From an uncultured Cocleimonas sp. (GTDB taxonomy: Bacteria; Pseudomonadota; Gammaproteobacteria; Thiotrichales; Thiotrichaceae): a stretch of 64,000 nucleotides of DNA. How positions within the stretch are numbered: the first letter of the stretch is position 1; each line of letters starts with the position of its first letter. Of this stretch, positions 18,326 through 28,520 are shown in pieces. The notes beneath the pieces are model-generated. The model searched no databases, was not told where the DNA came from, and saw only the letters and a list, made by a program, of their open reading frames with translations. The stretch covers positions 43,590 to 107,589 of the forward strand of contig NZ_CANLZW010000015.1 of assembly GCF_947495625.1 (NCBI RefSeq), given 5' to 3'. Both the position numbers and the translations under genes were made by a program.

Positions 18326-18955
18326 ATGAAAAAAATTGACTGGTATTTCGACTTTATCTCGCCCTTTGCTTATCTATCTTTAAAACGTTTCAATACGTTA
18401 CCTGTAGATATCGAAATTAATCCTATACCCATTTTATTTGCGGGATTACTCAATCACTATGACACCAAAGGACCCGCTGAAATTAAAAGAATGCGCGAAT
18501 ATACCTTTCGACATATCGTTTGGCTGGCGCAACAATATCAAATTCCATTAACCCTTCCTCCTGCTCACCCATTCAACCCGCTCAAGTATTTACGCTTAAG
18601 TCTATTAGTAGAGAACGACCTGAAAGCTATCGAATCGATTTTTGATTTTATCTGGAAAGAAGGCCGCAGCGCTGAAAATGAAACTGACTGGAATACACTA
18701 TCTAAGGCTCTGAATATTACCAACCTGGAATCTAAAATTTCTCAACAAACCATTAAAGATCAGCTGCTACAGAATACACAAGATGCTGTTAAAACGGGCA
18801 TCTTTGGCGTTCCTACTTTCGTTGTAGATGATGAATTGTTTTTTGGACAGGACTCGATGGTATTTCTAACCGAGTATTTACAGAATCCCGAGATCCTTCA
18901 CTCAAAAGCAATGAGCTTAGCGGATATGCTCCCAGAGGGAATTACCCGAAAATAG
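18326..18955 (+). CDS. 2-hydroxychromene-2-carboxylate isomerase family protein
   Basis: A 209-residue DsbA-like thioredoxin-fold protein of the kappa-GST type: KKIDWYFDFISPFAYLSL at the N-terminus (the catalytic Ser of the family lies in the SPFAY segment), a helical insertion at about residues 60-150, and the cis-Pro region GIFGVPTFVVDDELFFGQD. In naphthalene degradation such enzymes use glutathione to isomerise the chromene. No aromatic degradation genes are nearby, so the substrate is unknown. The gene is a single unit flanked by repeat copies on both sides. Confidence 0.87.
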   Translation: MKKIDWYFDFISPFAYLSLKRFNTLPVDIEINPIPILFAGLLNHYDTKGPAEIKRMREYTFRHIVWLAQQYQIPLTLPPAHPFNPLKYLRLSLLVENDLKAIESIFDFIWKEGRSAENETDWNTLSKALNITNLESKISQQTIKDQLLQNTQDAVKTGIFGVPTFVVDDELFFGQDSMVFLTEYLQNPEILHSKAMSLADMLPEGITRK

Positions 18956-18961
18956 CAGACT

Positions 18962-18991
18962 AAAAAACCTGCTATAAGTAGGGGGGGGGTC
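18962..18991 (-). repeat. BOX-like short repeat, unit form with extended G run
   Basis: A6, CCTGCTATAAGTA, then nine G; the terminal GTGAC of the head is lost. It starts 6 bases after the isomerase stop codon with the G-rich strand in sense, and a terminator follows at 19007. The longer homopolymer suggests slippage. Confidence 0.8.
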
Positions 18992-19006
18992 TTTTTGCTA
19001 ATACAC

Positions 19007-19034
19007 AAAAAAGCCCAGCAGGTGCCGGGCTTTT
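19007..19034. terminator. Bidirectional intrinsic terminator
   Basis: AAAAGCCC and GCA pair with TGC and GGGCTTTT, with one mismatch and a 2-base turn, giving A and T tracts on both strands. It lies between the convergent isomerase gene and ilvC. Confidence 0.8.
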
Positions 19035-19051
19035 AAATCTAATAAAAAGAT

Positions 19052-19177
19052 TATCAGAGTATTTGAATTTTGCTTTAGATCAAGGCGTCTGCTGCGCAGA
19101 ATGTGAGCGTACATTAGTACGTGACCATTCGAGCACAGCTGACAACGCAGAGATTAAGCGAAAGCTAAATGCTCTAA
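19052..19177. repeat. Long imperfect hairpin element C, downstream of ilvC
   Basis: About 126 bases with imperfect self-complementarity. The outer arms run from ATCAGAGTATTTGAATTTTG to the complement ending GCTCTAAT. CAAGGCGTCTGCTG lies opposite CAGCTGACAACGCAG. The inner arms are AGAATG/CATTCG and the apical stem is GTAC/GTAC. It reaches the base next to the ilvC stop codon. It is a third member of the family at 881 and 2681, again with compensating stem changes. Confidence 0.75.
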
Positions 19178-20206
<1,029 letters not shown>

Positions 20207-20303
20207 TTAAAGTATATTACTTTGATAATTAAATAACGTTAATTAGTTCTTTCTAATTAATCAGTTATGTTCTTTATTTAATGCAGTTTAAAAAGTTATA
20301 AAA

Positions 20304-20798
20304 CTACACTGTTAGAGAGGCATTTCCTCGTGGAATTCCCATTGCACCAGATCGAACCACTTCTACTATCTTATGAACTCTCATAGTATCTAAAAAGCCA
20401 TCTAGCTTTTGTGGATTACCTGTAATTTCGATTGTATACATGTGATTACTAACATCGATGATACGACCACGGAAGATATCCGAAAGACGCTTAATAGACT
20501 CACAAGTGTCCATTTCTTTGGCAACGACCTTAACAAACATCATTTCGCGTTCGATGTGAGAATAATCAGATAACTCCATCACTTTTACCACATCAATCAA
20601 CTTGTTTAATTGCTTGACGATTTGCTCGATAGACGCGTCATTACCTTTAGTAACAACCGTCATACGTGAAAGTGTTGGGTCATCTGTTGCGGCAACAGTC
20701 AAAGATTCGATATTGTAACCACGTTGTGAAAACAGACCAGAAACGCGAGATAATGCCCCAGCTTCGTTTTCCATTAATAGTGAAATTATATGTCTCAT
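20304..20798 (-). CDS. ilvN: Acetolactate synthase small (regulatory) subunit
   Basis: A 164-residue regulatory subunit that binds valine and activates the catalytic subunit. The N-terminal ACT domain begins RHIISLLMENEAGALSRV and carries GLFSQRGYNIESLTV. The C-terminal ALS_ss_C domain follows from about residue 85 (MMFVKVVAKEMDTCESIKRL). The start is 8 bases after the ilvB stop, so the two subunits are translated from one message. The symbol ilvH would serve equally well, since the isozyme class cannot be told from sequence alone. Confidence 0.95.
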   Translation of the reverse strand: MRHIISLLMENEAGALSRVSGLFSQRGYNIESLTVAATDDPTLSRMTVVTKGNDASIEQIVKQLNKLIDVVKVMELSDYSHIEREMMFVKVVAKEMDTCESIKRLSDIFRGRIIDVSNHMYTIEITGNPQKLDGFLDTMRVHKIVEVVRSGAMGIPRGNASLTV

Positions 20799-20806
20799 GT
20801 TTTTAC

Positions 20807-22573
20807 TCAGTCATTCTTGATCAGTTTACTTTTTAATTTCGCATCTTTTATGGCATCTTGCTTATTAAGATACATTTCATTGTGACCGTAACCCGCTGGA
20901 ATCATTGGGTATACATTACCTTGCTCTTCAACTGCAAAATCAAGGAAATGTAAGCGCTTTTTATCTTCTACTGCTTCGCGCAATGCATCTTCAACATCCG
21001 ATGGTTTTTCAATACGTCTACCGACATGACCGTAAGCTTCTGCTAATTTAACAAAGTCAGGCAAGGATTGGTTATACGTCATTGCATAGCGCTCTTCGTA
21101 GAAGAACTCCTGCCACTGACGAACCATGCCCAAGTAGCCATTATTTAGATTGATAATATTTAAAGGTAGACCGTATTGTTTACAGGTACCTAATTCTTGA
21201 ATACACATTTGGATACTGCCATCACCCGTAATACAGGCTACGGTTTCATCGTGATTCGCAAATTGAATACCCATCGCTGCTGGCAAACCGAAACCCATTG
21301 TTCCTAAACCACCTGAATTAACCCAACGTTTCGGTTTATTGAATCGGTAGTACTGCGCTGCAAACATTTGATGTTGACCAACGTCAGAGGCAACAAAAGC
21401 ATCTCCATCAGTCACTTTGCAAAGCATATCAACAACATACTGAGCTTTGATGATTTCATCGCCTTGTTCATACGCGAGACAATCAAGAGCCTGCCAGGTT
21501 TTAATCTCTTTCCACCAGGCATCGTATGCAGATTTATCAGGAACTATATTTTGCTCCTTAATTTCAGCTAGCATCGACTGCAAGACTTCTTTCACATCAC
21601 CTACGATAGGATTATGTGCGTGTCTATTTTTAGAGATTGATGCTGGATCAATATCTATATGGATCACTTTTGCGTCGGGTGAAAACTTTTTCAAATCTCC
21701 TGTTACACGGTCATCGAAACGCGCACCCACACAAATAATCAAGTCTGAATGATGCATCGCACGATTCGCTTCAACTGTACCATGCATGCCTAACATGCCG
21801 ATAAACTGAGGATCATTTGACGGATAACAACCTAAACCCATTAGGGTATTAGTCACCGGAAAGTTATATAAACGACCAAGCGCTGTAAGTTCATCCGCTG
21901 CTTTCGATGTTATTACGCCACCACCTGCATAAAGCACAGGCTTTTTAGCTTCACCGATCATTTTGATCGCAGACTTAATTTGTTTCTTGTTACCTTTAAT
22001 CGTTGGTTGATAAGAACGCATCACCAAGTCTTTAGGGTATTTAAATTCTATTTTCTTCACCGCAGGATTTGTTAGGTCCTTAGGGATATCCACAAGTACT
22101 GGACCTGGACGACCCGTAGAAGCAATGTGAAATGCTTTTTTCATCACCGGGGCGATGTCTTCAATACAAGTCACTAAGAAGTTATGTTTTACACAGGGAC
22201 GGGTAATACCGACAATATCAATTTCTTGAAAAGAGTCTTTACCGATCAAATCTTTAGGAACATTGCCTGAGATGACGACTAAAGGAACCGAATCCATATA
22301 CGCATCAGCAATACCTGTGACGGCATTTGTAGCACCAGGGCCAGAGGTTACAATACAGACACCAGGCTTATCGCTAGTTTTTGCATAACCTTCTGCAGCA
22401 TGGACCGCACCCTGCTCGTGACGAGCAAGTATGTGTCTAATTTCACCACGGTTTTCTGCTTTGTACAGTTCATCGTAGAGAAAAAGAACTGCTCCACCCG
22501 GATAACCAAATATGGTATCAACGTTTTCCGCTTTTAGACATTCTATAAATATCTCAGCGCCTGATAATTTCAC
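20807..22573 (-). CDS. ilvB: Acetolactate synthase large (catalytic) subunit
   Basis: ThDP- and FAD-dependent enzyme that condenses pyruvate with pyruvate or 2-ketobutyrate, the first step of branched-chain amino acid synthesis. The 588 residues match the family. The N-terminal pyrimidine-binding domain has GYPGGAVLFLYDEL and the catalytic Glu in HEQGAVHAAEGY. The central FAD-binding domain has GARFDDRVTG. The C-terminal ThDP motif is GDGSIQM ... INLNNGYLGMVRQWQ. The start is GTG at 22573, with GGAG six bases upstream. ilvI would be an equally good symbol. Confidence 0.97.
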   Translation of the reverse strand: MKLSGAEIFIECLKAENVDTIFGYPGGAVLFLYDELYKAENRGEIRHILARHEQGAVHAAEGYAKTSDKPGVCIVTSGPGATNAVTGIADAYMDSVPLVVISGNVPKDLIGKDSFQEIDIVGITRPCVKHNFLVTCIEDIAPVMKKAFHIASTGRPGPVLVDIPKDLTNPAVKKIEFKYPKDLVMRSYQPTIKGNKKQIKSAIKMIGEAKKPVLYAGGGVITSKAADELTALGRLYNFPVTNTLMGLGCYPSNDPQFIGMLGMHGTVEANRAMHHSDLIICVGARFDDRVTGDLKKFSPDAKVIHIDIDPASISKNRHAHNPIVGDVKEVLQSMLAEIKEQNIVPDKSAYDAWWKEIKTWQALDCLAYEQGDEIIKAQYVVDMLCKVTDGDAFVASDVGQHQMFAAQYYRFNKPKRWVNSGGLGTMGFGLPAAMGIQFANHDETVACITGDGSIQMCIQELGTCKQYGLPLNIINLNNGYLGMVRQWQEFFYEERYAMTYNQSLPDFVKLAEAYGHVGRRIEKPSDVEDALREAVEDKKRLHFLDFAVEEQGNVYPMIPAGYGHNEMYLNKQDAIKDAKLKSKLIKND

Positions 22574-22785
22574 GTAAAACTCCTACATTTCACAACGAAC
22601 TAAAGTTCGACATAGTAATATGAAAACTACACTCTATCCAGTCGAATATAGCGCTTTGGCGATATTCTAGACCCTTTTGAAAGAGTACGTTTATGTGTAT
22701 ATTAATCTTATGTATTAGCACACAGTAATATGGCTTTACCTCAACAGTTATTAATGAACTGAATTAAGGGTCTATAAGGATTAAA
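22574..22785 (-). other. ilvB upstream leader region
   Basis: This AT-rich stretch between ilvB and the repeat at 22786 shows no leader peptide rich in Ile, Val or Leu codons. It does hold a hairpin with arms GAATAT/ATATTC and CGC/GCG (22643-22668), a small GAAC/GTTC hairpin near 22600, and a 9-base inverted pair TAGACCCTT / AAGGGTCTA about 90 bases apart (22668-22676 and 22767-22775). These could form alternative leader structures, but no terminator with a T tract is evident. Confidence 0.4.
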
Positions 22786-22812
22786 GTCACCCCCCTACTT
22801 TAAGGTAGTTTT
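22786..22812 (+). repeat. BOX-like short repeat, unit form
   Basis: GTCACCCCCCTACTTTAAGG, then TAG and a short T tail interrupted by C. It lies between the tRNA-Met terminator and the ilvB leader, 213 bases before the ilvB start, with the G-rich strand in sense. Confidence 0.85.
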
Positions 22813-22852
22813 CTTGGGATAAACATATTACTTCTGAGTAGCACAAGTAAAA

Positions 22853-22880
22853 AAAAGGCCACACTATTGTGTGGCCTTTT
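22853..22880. terminator. Intrinsic terminator downstream of tRNA-Met
   Basis: AAAAGGCCACAC pairs perfectly with GTGTGGCCTTTT around a 4-base loop, with a long T run on the minus strand. It ends the tRNA-Met transcript, which runs on the minus strand. Confidence 0.88.
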
Positions 22881-22881
22881 A

Positions 22882-22916
22882 AAGTAATCAGCATTTAATC
22901 TAAATGCTGATTACTT
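22882..22916. repeat. Perfect 16-bp inverted repeat in the tRNA-Met 3' trailer
   Basis: AAGTAATCAGCATTTA and its exact complement TAAATGCTGATTACTT are separated by 3 bases. It lies between the CCA end of tRNA-Met and the terminator, so the precursor would end in two stacked hairpins. Confidence 0.8.
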
Positions 22917-22921
22917 ATATA

Positions 22922-22998
22922 TGGTGGCTATACCGAGATTCGAACTTGGGACCCCATCATTATGAGTGATGTGCTCTAACCAGCTGAGCTATATAGCC
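22922..22998 (-). tRNA. tRNA-Met (anticodon CAT), elongator type
   Basis: A 77-base tRNA with encoded CCA. Acceptor GGCTATA/TATAGCC, D arm AGCTCAGCTGGTTAGAGC, anticodon stem CATCA/TGATG around CTCATAA, variable loop and a TTCGAAT T loop. It resembles the elongator tRNA-Met of E. coli rather than the initiator, because the acceptor starts with a G-C pair. The T stem CCAAG/CTCGG contains one A-C mismatch at its middle position. The gene stands alone with its own terminator. Confidence 0.95.
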
Positions 22999-23204
22999 AA
23001 AACCGTTTTGCCATTCGGCAAAAACAAGGTGCGCTAATATAGTGATTGTAAATCCCCCTGTCAACCATTGAAACACGAAAAATTGTGTCTATATCAAAGA
23101 TAAATATTCAGACAAGAGCAGACGTAAGAGTTAAAACATTTTATAATTGTTCGGTTCACCTCCATCTTCACCTCCACCTATAGATAAAAATAGAAATTAT
23201 AATT

Positions 23205-26200
23205 ATGAGTCTTAAAAGTTTTGACCCCGCAGCATTTAGAGATTTACCTAAACTACAACGCTCACTAATTCAAATCCTCGCGATTGTGTATGCACCTGTG
23301 GCAGCAACGCCACTTGCCAGTTGTGCGCATAGACTTGGCATAGATGACCCGAATATTAATGATAGTTTCACCTTACACAGTTTACGTCCTATTCTAGTTG
23401 ATCTGATTCATGACAATTGGGTAGAAGGCAGTCAGGGCAAATACATGGTGCCTGATGAGATCAGAGACGATGTGCTATTAAGTGCTATTGAAGAAGGCGT
23501 CTTTAATTCATACGCTGATCAGGTTTTACAATCCTTCTCTGCGACCGAATCATTTGGTCGAATCTTATGGCAGAGTGTTGAACATGGCTTATCACATGCC
23601 AGAATTTATCTCTTTCAAGGTAAAACAGAGAAACTTGATAGTACATTGGCACTTTTATTTGAGCGCTACCAATACCGCGAATCAGAACTAATCAATCCAG
23701 GTTTTTACCCCTCTACTTTTGGTTCACCAGCGAATCCAAAACTCTTATCTGTTCTCAGTGATGAAATGTTCAGCATGGCTTTTATTGGTCTTTCTGAATA
23801 CAGTCTGGATGGGCTGCATAAGCAAACTGAATTGTGGGAACTGCTTGAACAGAGAAAACAAAACATACCTAACTTAGCCAGCTTTGAATTTCTGTTATTA
23901 GAACCTCAAGCCCGTTACAGTTTACTTTCGGGGGATTCTGAGTTATTCCCTACTCTACCTCCAGCCACAAGCACGCAATCTAGTTCGATGTTGTCGAATG
24001 ATGATAATAGTACTTATGATGACCGACATATATTTTGGCATCTAGCAAATTCTGCCAAGCAACTGATTCATGCCAATAGTGAAAGTTCTATTCAGGCTTA
24101 TGAAAATGCGACTGATCTTTATCGTGATGTTTATTCAAAACGTAAAAATTCAATGGTGCTTTTTGGAAATGAATTAGAAAAGTTTTACTTACTCGCATTA
24201 ATCACCTCTGGTGATAAACAAAACCTCGTAAATGCGCAGAAAATATTCAAACTATTAGAACAAGATATAGATCATCAAATACTCAGTGCCTATACCGATA
24301 CAGCCGTAACCGGAATTTTCAACTTTAATGCATCATTAAAAGAACTAGAAACCAATACATACAGCGTATTGTTTTATTCTTTGATCAAGCATTGGCTAGG
24401 TCAGAAACTCTCAGACGGTGTTCAAGATATTCTCGAAGCGAAATACAACCGCGCCAGTAATGGACAATACTTATGGTTAAAAGCGGAATACGCACATGCT
24501 TTAGGATTATTTGCAGAACAGCAAGAAGATAAAGAAAAATACAAACTAGAAGCTGAAAAAATTCACCAGCAATTGAACACCTCTACCCTTTTCGATCTTG
24601 TGAAACCACAAGCAGAATGGGAGCGTGCTTTAAACGCAATGAATCAACTAGTCAGCACCGATGCAGTTGGCGGTTCGAATGATGAAGAGCGTGTTGTATG
24701 GATGCTAGATGTAGATAAATACAATGAATATTCACTCACGCCCAAACTACAAAAACGTACCGCTGCTGGTGGTTGGACTAAAGGACGTAATATTGCACTA
24801 AAACGTCTAAAGAAAGAAAGACAGGAATTACCGCAACTCAGTGATCAAGATATGGATCTGGTCTCAGCAATTTTTGAACAACCCGATTATGATGCTTACT
24901 ACCACCGCGGTCCGCAATTTTCGCTTGATCTAAATAGCGCATGGCCAAAGCTGGTGAATCATCCAAATCTATACTGGGATGGCGCTCGTAATACACCAAT
25001 CGAATTATCACAAGGCGAATTCGAATTACTCGTCAGTGAAGAAAACGAAAATTTACGCATAAGCTTTTACCCTGCTTTCGACAATAGTCAGGAAGACAGC
25101 CAATTCCTTATTGTCAAAGAAACACCTACCCGTCTTTGTATTTACCAGAAGAACGAGCAGGTAATGCGCCTCAGTGAAATAATATCAAACGGTATTGTAA
25201 TCCCAAGAGAAGCAGAAAAAGACCTACGCGAGACGTTAGGTACATTAGCACCAATGATCAGCATTCAGTCTGATCTTGAAGGCGTTGTGGACGCTGAAGA
25301 AAAAGAACCTGATTGCCGCATTCATGCAAATTTATTGCCTTATGGCGAGGGTTTACGTGCAACCTTACGTGTAAAACCTTTCGGAGAATTTGGCGCTTAT
25401 TTCCCACCGGGTCATGGACGAGCCAAACTTTCCATCGAACATAATGGTGTACGCTATAAAACAACGCGTAATCTAGAAAAAGAAAAAGATTTATTAGACT
25501 CCTTATTACAACACAGCAGCATACTCGGCGAAGAAGATGAGTTTAATGACGAGTATCTTCTAGATGAACCGCAGGATTGTTTGGAATTATTAGAACAGCT
25601 ACACAGAGAAGCCGATGCGACAGAAGAAGGCGAAGAAGCCAATGTGATCATTGCTTGGCCAGAGGGTGAAGTGATGCGTATCGCTTCGCACTTTGATACT
25701 AATAACCTTCGCCTAAGTATCAATAAGAGTGGTGATTGGTTTAGCCTAGATGGAACAATTTCAACCGATCCAAGTTTGATAGTTTCACTTAAACAATTAC
25801 TCAATTTATCTGCAAACAATAAAGGCCGCTTCCTGAAAATGGAAGATGGACAATATTTATCGTTAACCCACCAGTTTAGAAAGAAACTCGATTCGATTCA
25901 TCGTTATGCAGAAATAGATGGTGACGGTGCGAGAATCAGCGGACTGGCATCTCTCGCCCTGGAAGATCTAACAGATATGGTTGGCGAACTGAGTGTCGAT
26001 GAAGCCTGGGAAAAGCATATTCGTAATATCGAAGAACTTGATGATCATAATCCGCAAGTACCCTCTACGCTACAAACAGAGTTACGTGAGTACCAAGAAG
26101 ATGGCTTCAAGTGGATGAGCCGTCTCGCTAAATGGGGTGTTGGTGCTTGTTTAGCAGATGACATGGGTTTGGGTAAAACGGTACAAACACTGAGTATTTT

Positions 26201-27455
26201 ATTAGAACGTGCAAGTCTGGGGCCTGTGTTAGTGGTTGCTCCAACATCTGTTAGTAATAACTGGGAATCTGAAATTCAAAAATTCTCGCCGACGTTAAAG
26301 CCTCATTTCTATCGTGAAGGCTGCCGTAAAACTCTGCTAGAAAATGCAGGCGCATTTGACGTGGTCATTGCGAGTTATGGACTACTACAACAAGACTCAG
26401 AAGAGTTTATCGAGAAAAAATGGGCAACAATCGTTTTAGATGAAGCTCAGGCCATAAAGAACATAAACGCAAAACGTACAAAAACAGCTCATAAATTACA
26501 AGGTGATTTCAAACTGGTAACGACGGGTACACCGATCGAAAACCACCTTGGTGAATTATGGAGTATTTTCAGATTCCTTAATCCTGGACTTCTTGGTACA
26601 CAACAGCAGTTTATGCAGCACTACATCAGTCCAATAGAAAAAGACAACGATGCCGATGCACGTAATCACCTAAAGAAGTTAATCCAGCCATTTATATTAC
26701 GTCGTACCAAAACTCAGGTACTGGATGAATTACCACCTAAAACAGAAATTACGGTTGAAATTCCATTGTCTGAAGGCGAACGTAGCCTGTATGAAGCTGT
26801 ACGTAGTAGCGCACTAGAAAATCTTGCTCAAGACAAGAGCAAGCCTCAAAGTGGTGAGCACCTTAAAGTACTGGCAGCTATCACCAAGCTTCGTTTAGCT
26901 AGCTGTCATCCAAAATTGGTGATGGCAGACTCCACACTCTCAAGTAGCAAACTTGATCGTTTTGGTGAGCTCTTAGAAGAGCTGATCGAAAATAATCACA
27001 AAGCACTGGTATTTAGTCAGTTTGTTAAATACCTGTCTATCATTCGTGAATATCTGGATGAACGTGGCATTAAATATCAATATCTTGATGGAAGTACACC
27101 CGTAGCACAAAGAAAGGCGCGTGTTGATGCCTTCCAGGATGGCGAAGGTGAATTATTCCTTATCAGCTTAAAAGCCGGTGGTTCAGGATTGAACTTGACC
27201 GCAGCTGATTACGTTATTCATATGGATCCTTGGTGGAACCCAGCTGTGGAAAATCAGGCATCGGATCGTGCACACCGTATTGGACAAACACGTCCTGTGA
27301 CTATTTATCGCCTGGTTGCTGAAAATACCATTGAGCAAAAAATCGTTAAATTGCATAAACACAAAAGAGATTTGGCAGATAGCTTACTTGAAGGTTCTGA
27401 TATGAGTGGTTCAATGAGTTCCGATCAGATGCTTGAGTTAATGCGTGAAAATTAA
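23205..27455 (+). CDS. Large SNF2-family ATPase/helicase-like protein
   Basis: A 1416-residue protein. The last 450 residues are a Swi2/Snf2 ATPase: ELREYQEDGFKWM, Walker A DMGLGKT at 986-992, DEAQ at 1079-1082, TGTPIEN, LRRTK, then the helicase C lobe with LVFSQF, GGSGLNL and HRIGQTRPV. The first 950 residues match no domain I can name. They look mostly helical at residues 300-500 (TPR-like spacing is possible), with strand-rich parts at about 590-850. Such ATPases translocate on double-stranded DNA and remodel protein-DNA complexes or RNA polymerase. No methylase, nuclease or defence genes are beside it, so a defence role is not supported. A terminator follows. Confidence 0.93.
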   Translation: MSLKSFDPAAFRDLPKLQRSLIQILAIVYAPVAATPLASCAHRLGIDDPNINDSFTLHSLRPILVDLIHDNWVEGSQGKYMVPDEIRDDVLLSAIEEGVFNSYADQVLQSFSATESFGRILWQSVEHGLSHARIYLFQGKTEKLDSTLALLFERYQYRESELINPGFYPSTFGSPANPKLLSVLSDEMFSMAFIGLSEYSLDGLHKQTELWELLEQRKQNIPNLASFEFLLLEPQARYSLLSGDSELFPTLPPATSTQSSSMLSNDDNSTYDDRHIFWHLANSAKQLIHANSESSIQAYENATDLYRDVYSKRKNSMVLFGNELEKFYLLALITSGDKQNLVNAQKIFKLLEQDIDHQILSAYTDTAVTGIFNFNASLKELETNTYSVLFYSLIKHWLGQKLSDGVQDILEAKYNRASNGQYLWLKAEYAHALGLFAEQQEDKEKYKLEAEKIHQQLNTSTLFDLVKPQAEWERALNAMNQLVSTDAVGGSNDEERVVWMLDVDKYNEYSLTPKLQKRTAAGGWTKGRNIALKRLKKERQELPQLSDQDMDLVSAIFEQPDYDAYYHRGPQFSLDLNSAWPKLVNHPNLYWDGARNTPIELSQGEFELLVSEENENLRISFYPAFDNSQEDSQFLIVKETPTRLCIYQKNEQVMRLSEIISNGIVIPREAEKDLRETLGTLAPMISIQSDLEGVVDAEEKEPDCRIHANLLPYGEGLRATLRVKPFGEFGAYFPPGHGRAKLSIEHNGVRYKTTRNLEKEKDLLDSLLQHSSILGEEDEFNDEYLLDEPQDCLELLEQLHREADATEEGEEANVIIAWPEGEVMRIASHFDTNNLRLSINKSGDWFSLDGTISTDPSLIVSLKQLLNLSANNKGRFLKMEDGQYLSLTHQFRKKLDSIHRYAEIDGDGARISGLASLALEDLTDMVGELSVDEAWEKHIRNIEELDDHNPQVPSTLQTELREYQEDGFKWMSRLAKWGVGACLADDMGLGKTVQTLSILLERASLGPVLVVAPTSVSNNWESEIQKFSPTLKPHFYREGCRKTLLENAGAFDVVIASYGLLQQDSEEFIEKKWATIVLDEAQAIKNINAKRTKTAHKLQGDFKLVTTGTPIENHLGELWSIFRFLNPGLLGTQQQFMQHYISPIEKDNDADARNHLKKLIQPFILRRTKTQVLDELPPKTEITVEIPLSEGERSLYEAVRSSALENLAQDKSKPQSGEHLKVLAAITKLRLASCHPKLVMADSTLSSSKLDRFGELLEELIENNHKALVFSQFVKYLSIIREYLDERGIKYQYLDGSTPVAQRKARVDAFQDGEGELFLISLKAGGSGLNLTAADYVIHMDPWWNPAVENQASDRAHRIGQTRPVTIYRLVAENTIEQKIVKLHKHKRDLADSLLEGSDMSGSMSSDQMLELMREN

Positions 27456-27499
27456 TATTTATGCCTTAGAGTAAATATTAATAAGTGTCGGACATAAAA

Positions 27500-27544
27500 A
27501 ATCACCCTATCTTGATAGGAGAAGCTAATCAGGATAGGGTGATT
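27500..27544. terminator. Strong hairpin after the SNF2 gene
   Basis: AATCACCCTATC and TGAT pair with ATCA and GATAGGGTGATT, with one mismatch, around an 11-base loop. It lies 45 bases after the SNF2 stop codon. There is an A run on its 5' side, but only a weak T content after it. Confidence 0.65.
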
Positions 27545-27615
27545 GAATACTAAGAAGACTATTGCGAGTTTTCATTTAGTACGGTTTACTATACATACAA
27601 TTATTTGCTTCGCAA

Positions 27616-27652
27616 GGTAGGATTTCCTACCCTAATAATTTTGGTTTATAAT
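27616..27652 (+). promoter_or_regulatory. Promoter with overlapping palindrome (lux-box-like) upstream of the LuxR-type gene
   Basis: A perfect palindrome GGTAGG-attt-CCTACC (27616-27631) covers the position where the -35 hexamer would lie, 17 bases upstream of TATAAT at 27647-27652. The LuxR-type gene starts 35 bases further on. Size and placement suit an operator bound by the adjacent regulator. That link is inference. Confidence 0.5.
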
Positions 27653-27686
27653 GTGTTTTACTTAGTATTTATGAGCTAAACAAAAA

Positions 27687-28466
27687 ATGGATTTAAATGA
27701 AAATTCAACATTTATACAAAACAAATATTTTATACAAAATTTATACGACGCCGAAACACTCACAGACAAATTTTCACTATTAGAAAAAGAAATCACAAAT
27801 TCAGGTTTCTGCGGTGCGCTATATACATTTATACCAAAATTGACTCGTTTAACAACTTCCTTACAACCTGTATTTCAGCATACCGATTCGTATCAACCCA
27901 TTATAAACTACTACCATAAAAATGATTTTAGTCGGCATGATTTTATTATCAGGCTTATTGAAGAAGGGATTCTGCACACTATAGACTGGTGGGAAGAAGC
28001 GAATAAAATGGATTTAAGCAAAAAAGAACAACAGCTTATTACAGTAGTTAAAGAAACCTATGGCATTACAAAAGGATTCACATTCCCCACATTAAGTAAT
28101 GATCTGGGTTATGCCGCGGTTAGCATCATTAGTTTTGAAGATTCATATACTAACAAGACAGTGAATGCGGATATCCTGGAGCATTTAAAAAAGTGCTCTC
28201 GTCTATACCATGATCATGCGATGATTCATCAAGATGCACGCTATAAATTTATTTTACCTATTTTAAAAACCTTAACGCCAAAAAAAATAGCATTAATAAG
28301 ATATTTAATTTCAGGTAAGCCAATGAAAAATATTTCTAAGGAAGTAGATATAAGCACACGATATGCAGAAAAATTATTGATTGAAATTCGTAAGCAGTTC
28401 GGGAATATATCTACCAACGAATTGATCTATTTGCTAGGCCTGCTAAATATCCCGGAATATATTTAA
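27687..28466 (+). CDS. LuxR-type transcription regulator (autoinducer-binding-like domain plus HTH)
   Basis: A 259-residue protein. Residues about 20-175 fit the autoinducer-binding fold (FCGALYTFIP, then Trp pairs in TIDWWEEA and GITKGFTFPT). Residues about 195-255 form a LuxR-type helix-turn-helix (LTPKKIALIRYLISGKPMK ... STRYAEKLLIEIRKQFG), in which the usual TVK of the recognition helix is replaced by RYAEK. No luxI-type synthase is in the window, so it would be a LuxR solo. A palindrome lies over its predicted -35. The ligand is unknown. Confidence 0.82.
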   Translation: MDLNENSTFIQNKYFIQNLYDAETLTDKFSLLEKEITNSGFCGALYTFIPKLTRLTTSLQPVFQHTDSYQPIINYYHKNDFSRHDFIIRLIEEGILHTIDWWEEANKMDLSKKEQQLITVVKETYGITKGFTFPTLSNDLGYAAVSIISFEDSYTNKTVNADILEHLKKCSRLYHDHAMIHQDARYKFILPILKTLTPKKIALIRYLISGKPMKNISKEVDISTRYAEKLLIEIRKQFGNISTNELIYLLGLLNIPEYI

Positions 28467-28520
28467 ATTAGCGTGGCTATTTAAGTGCTCCTAAAAAATA
28501 TCTAATCACAATTAGCTGAT

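Noticed and set aside
23707..23725. ACCCCTCTACTTTTGG in the SNF2 gene, resembling the repeat head
   Set aside because: Imperfect C run, no T6 tail, and the codons suit the surrounding frame; probably chance.
23205..28466. Defence island built around the SNF2 ATPase
   Set aside because: No methyltransferase, nuclease, toxin or phage-related gene adjoins it; the neighbours are a tRNA, ilv genes and a LuxR regulator.
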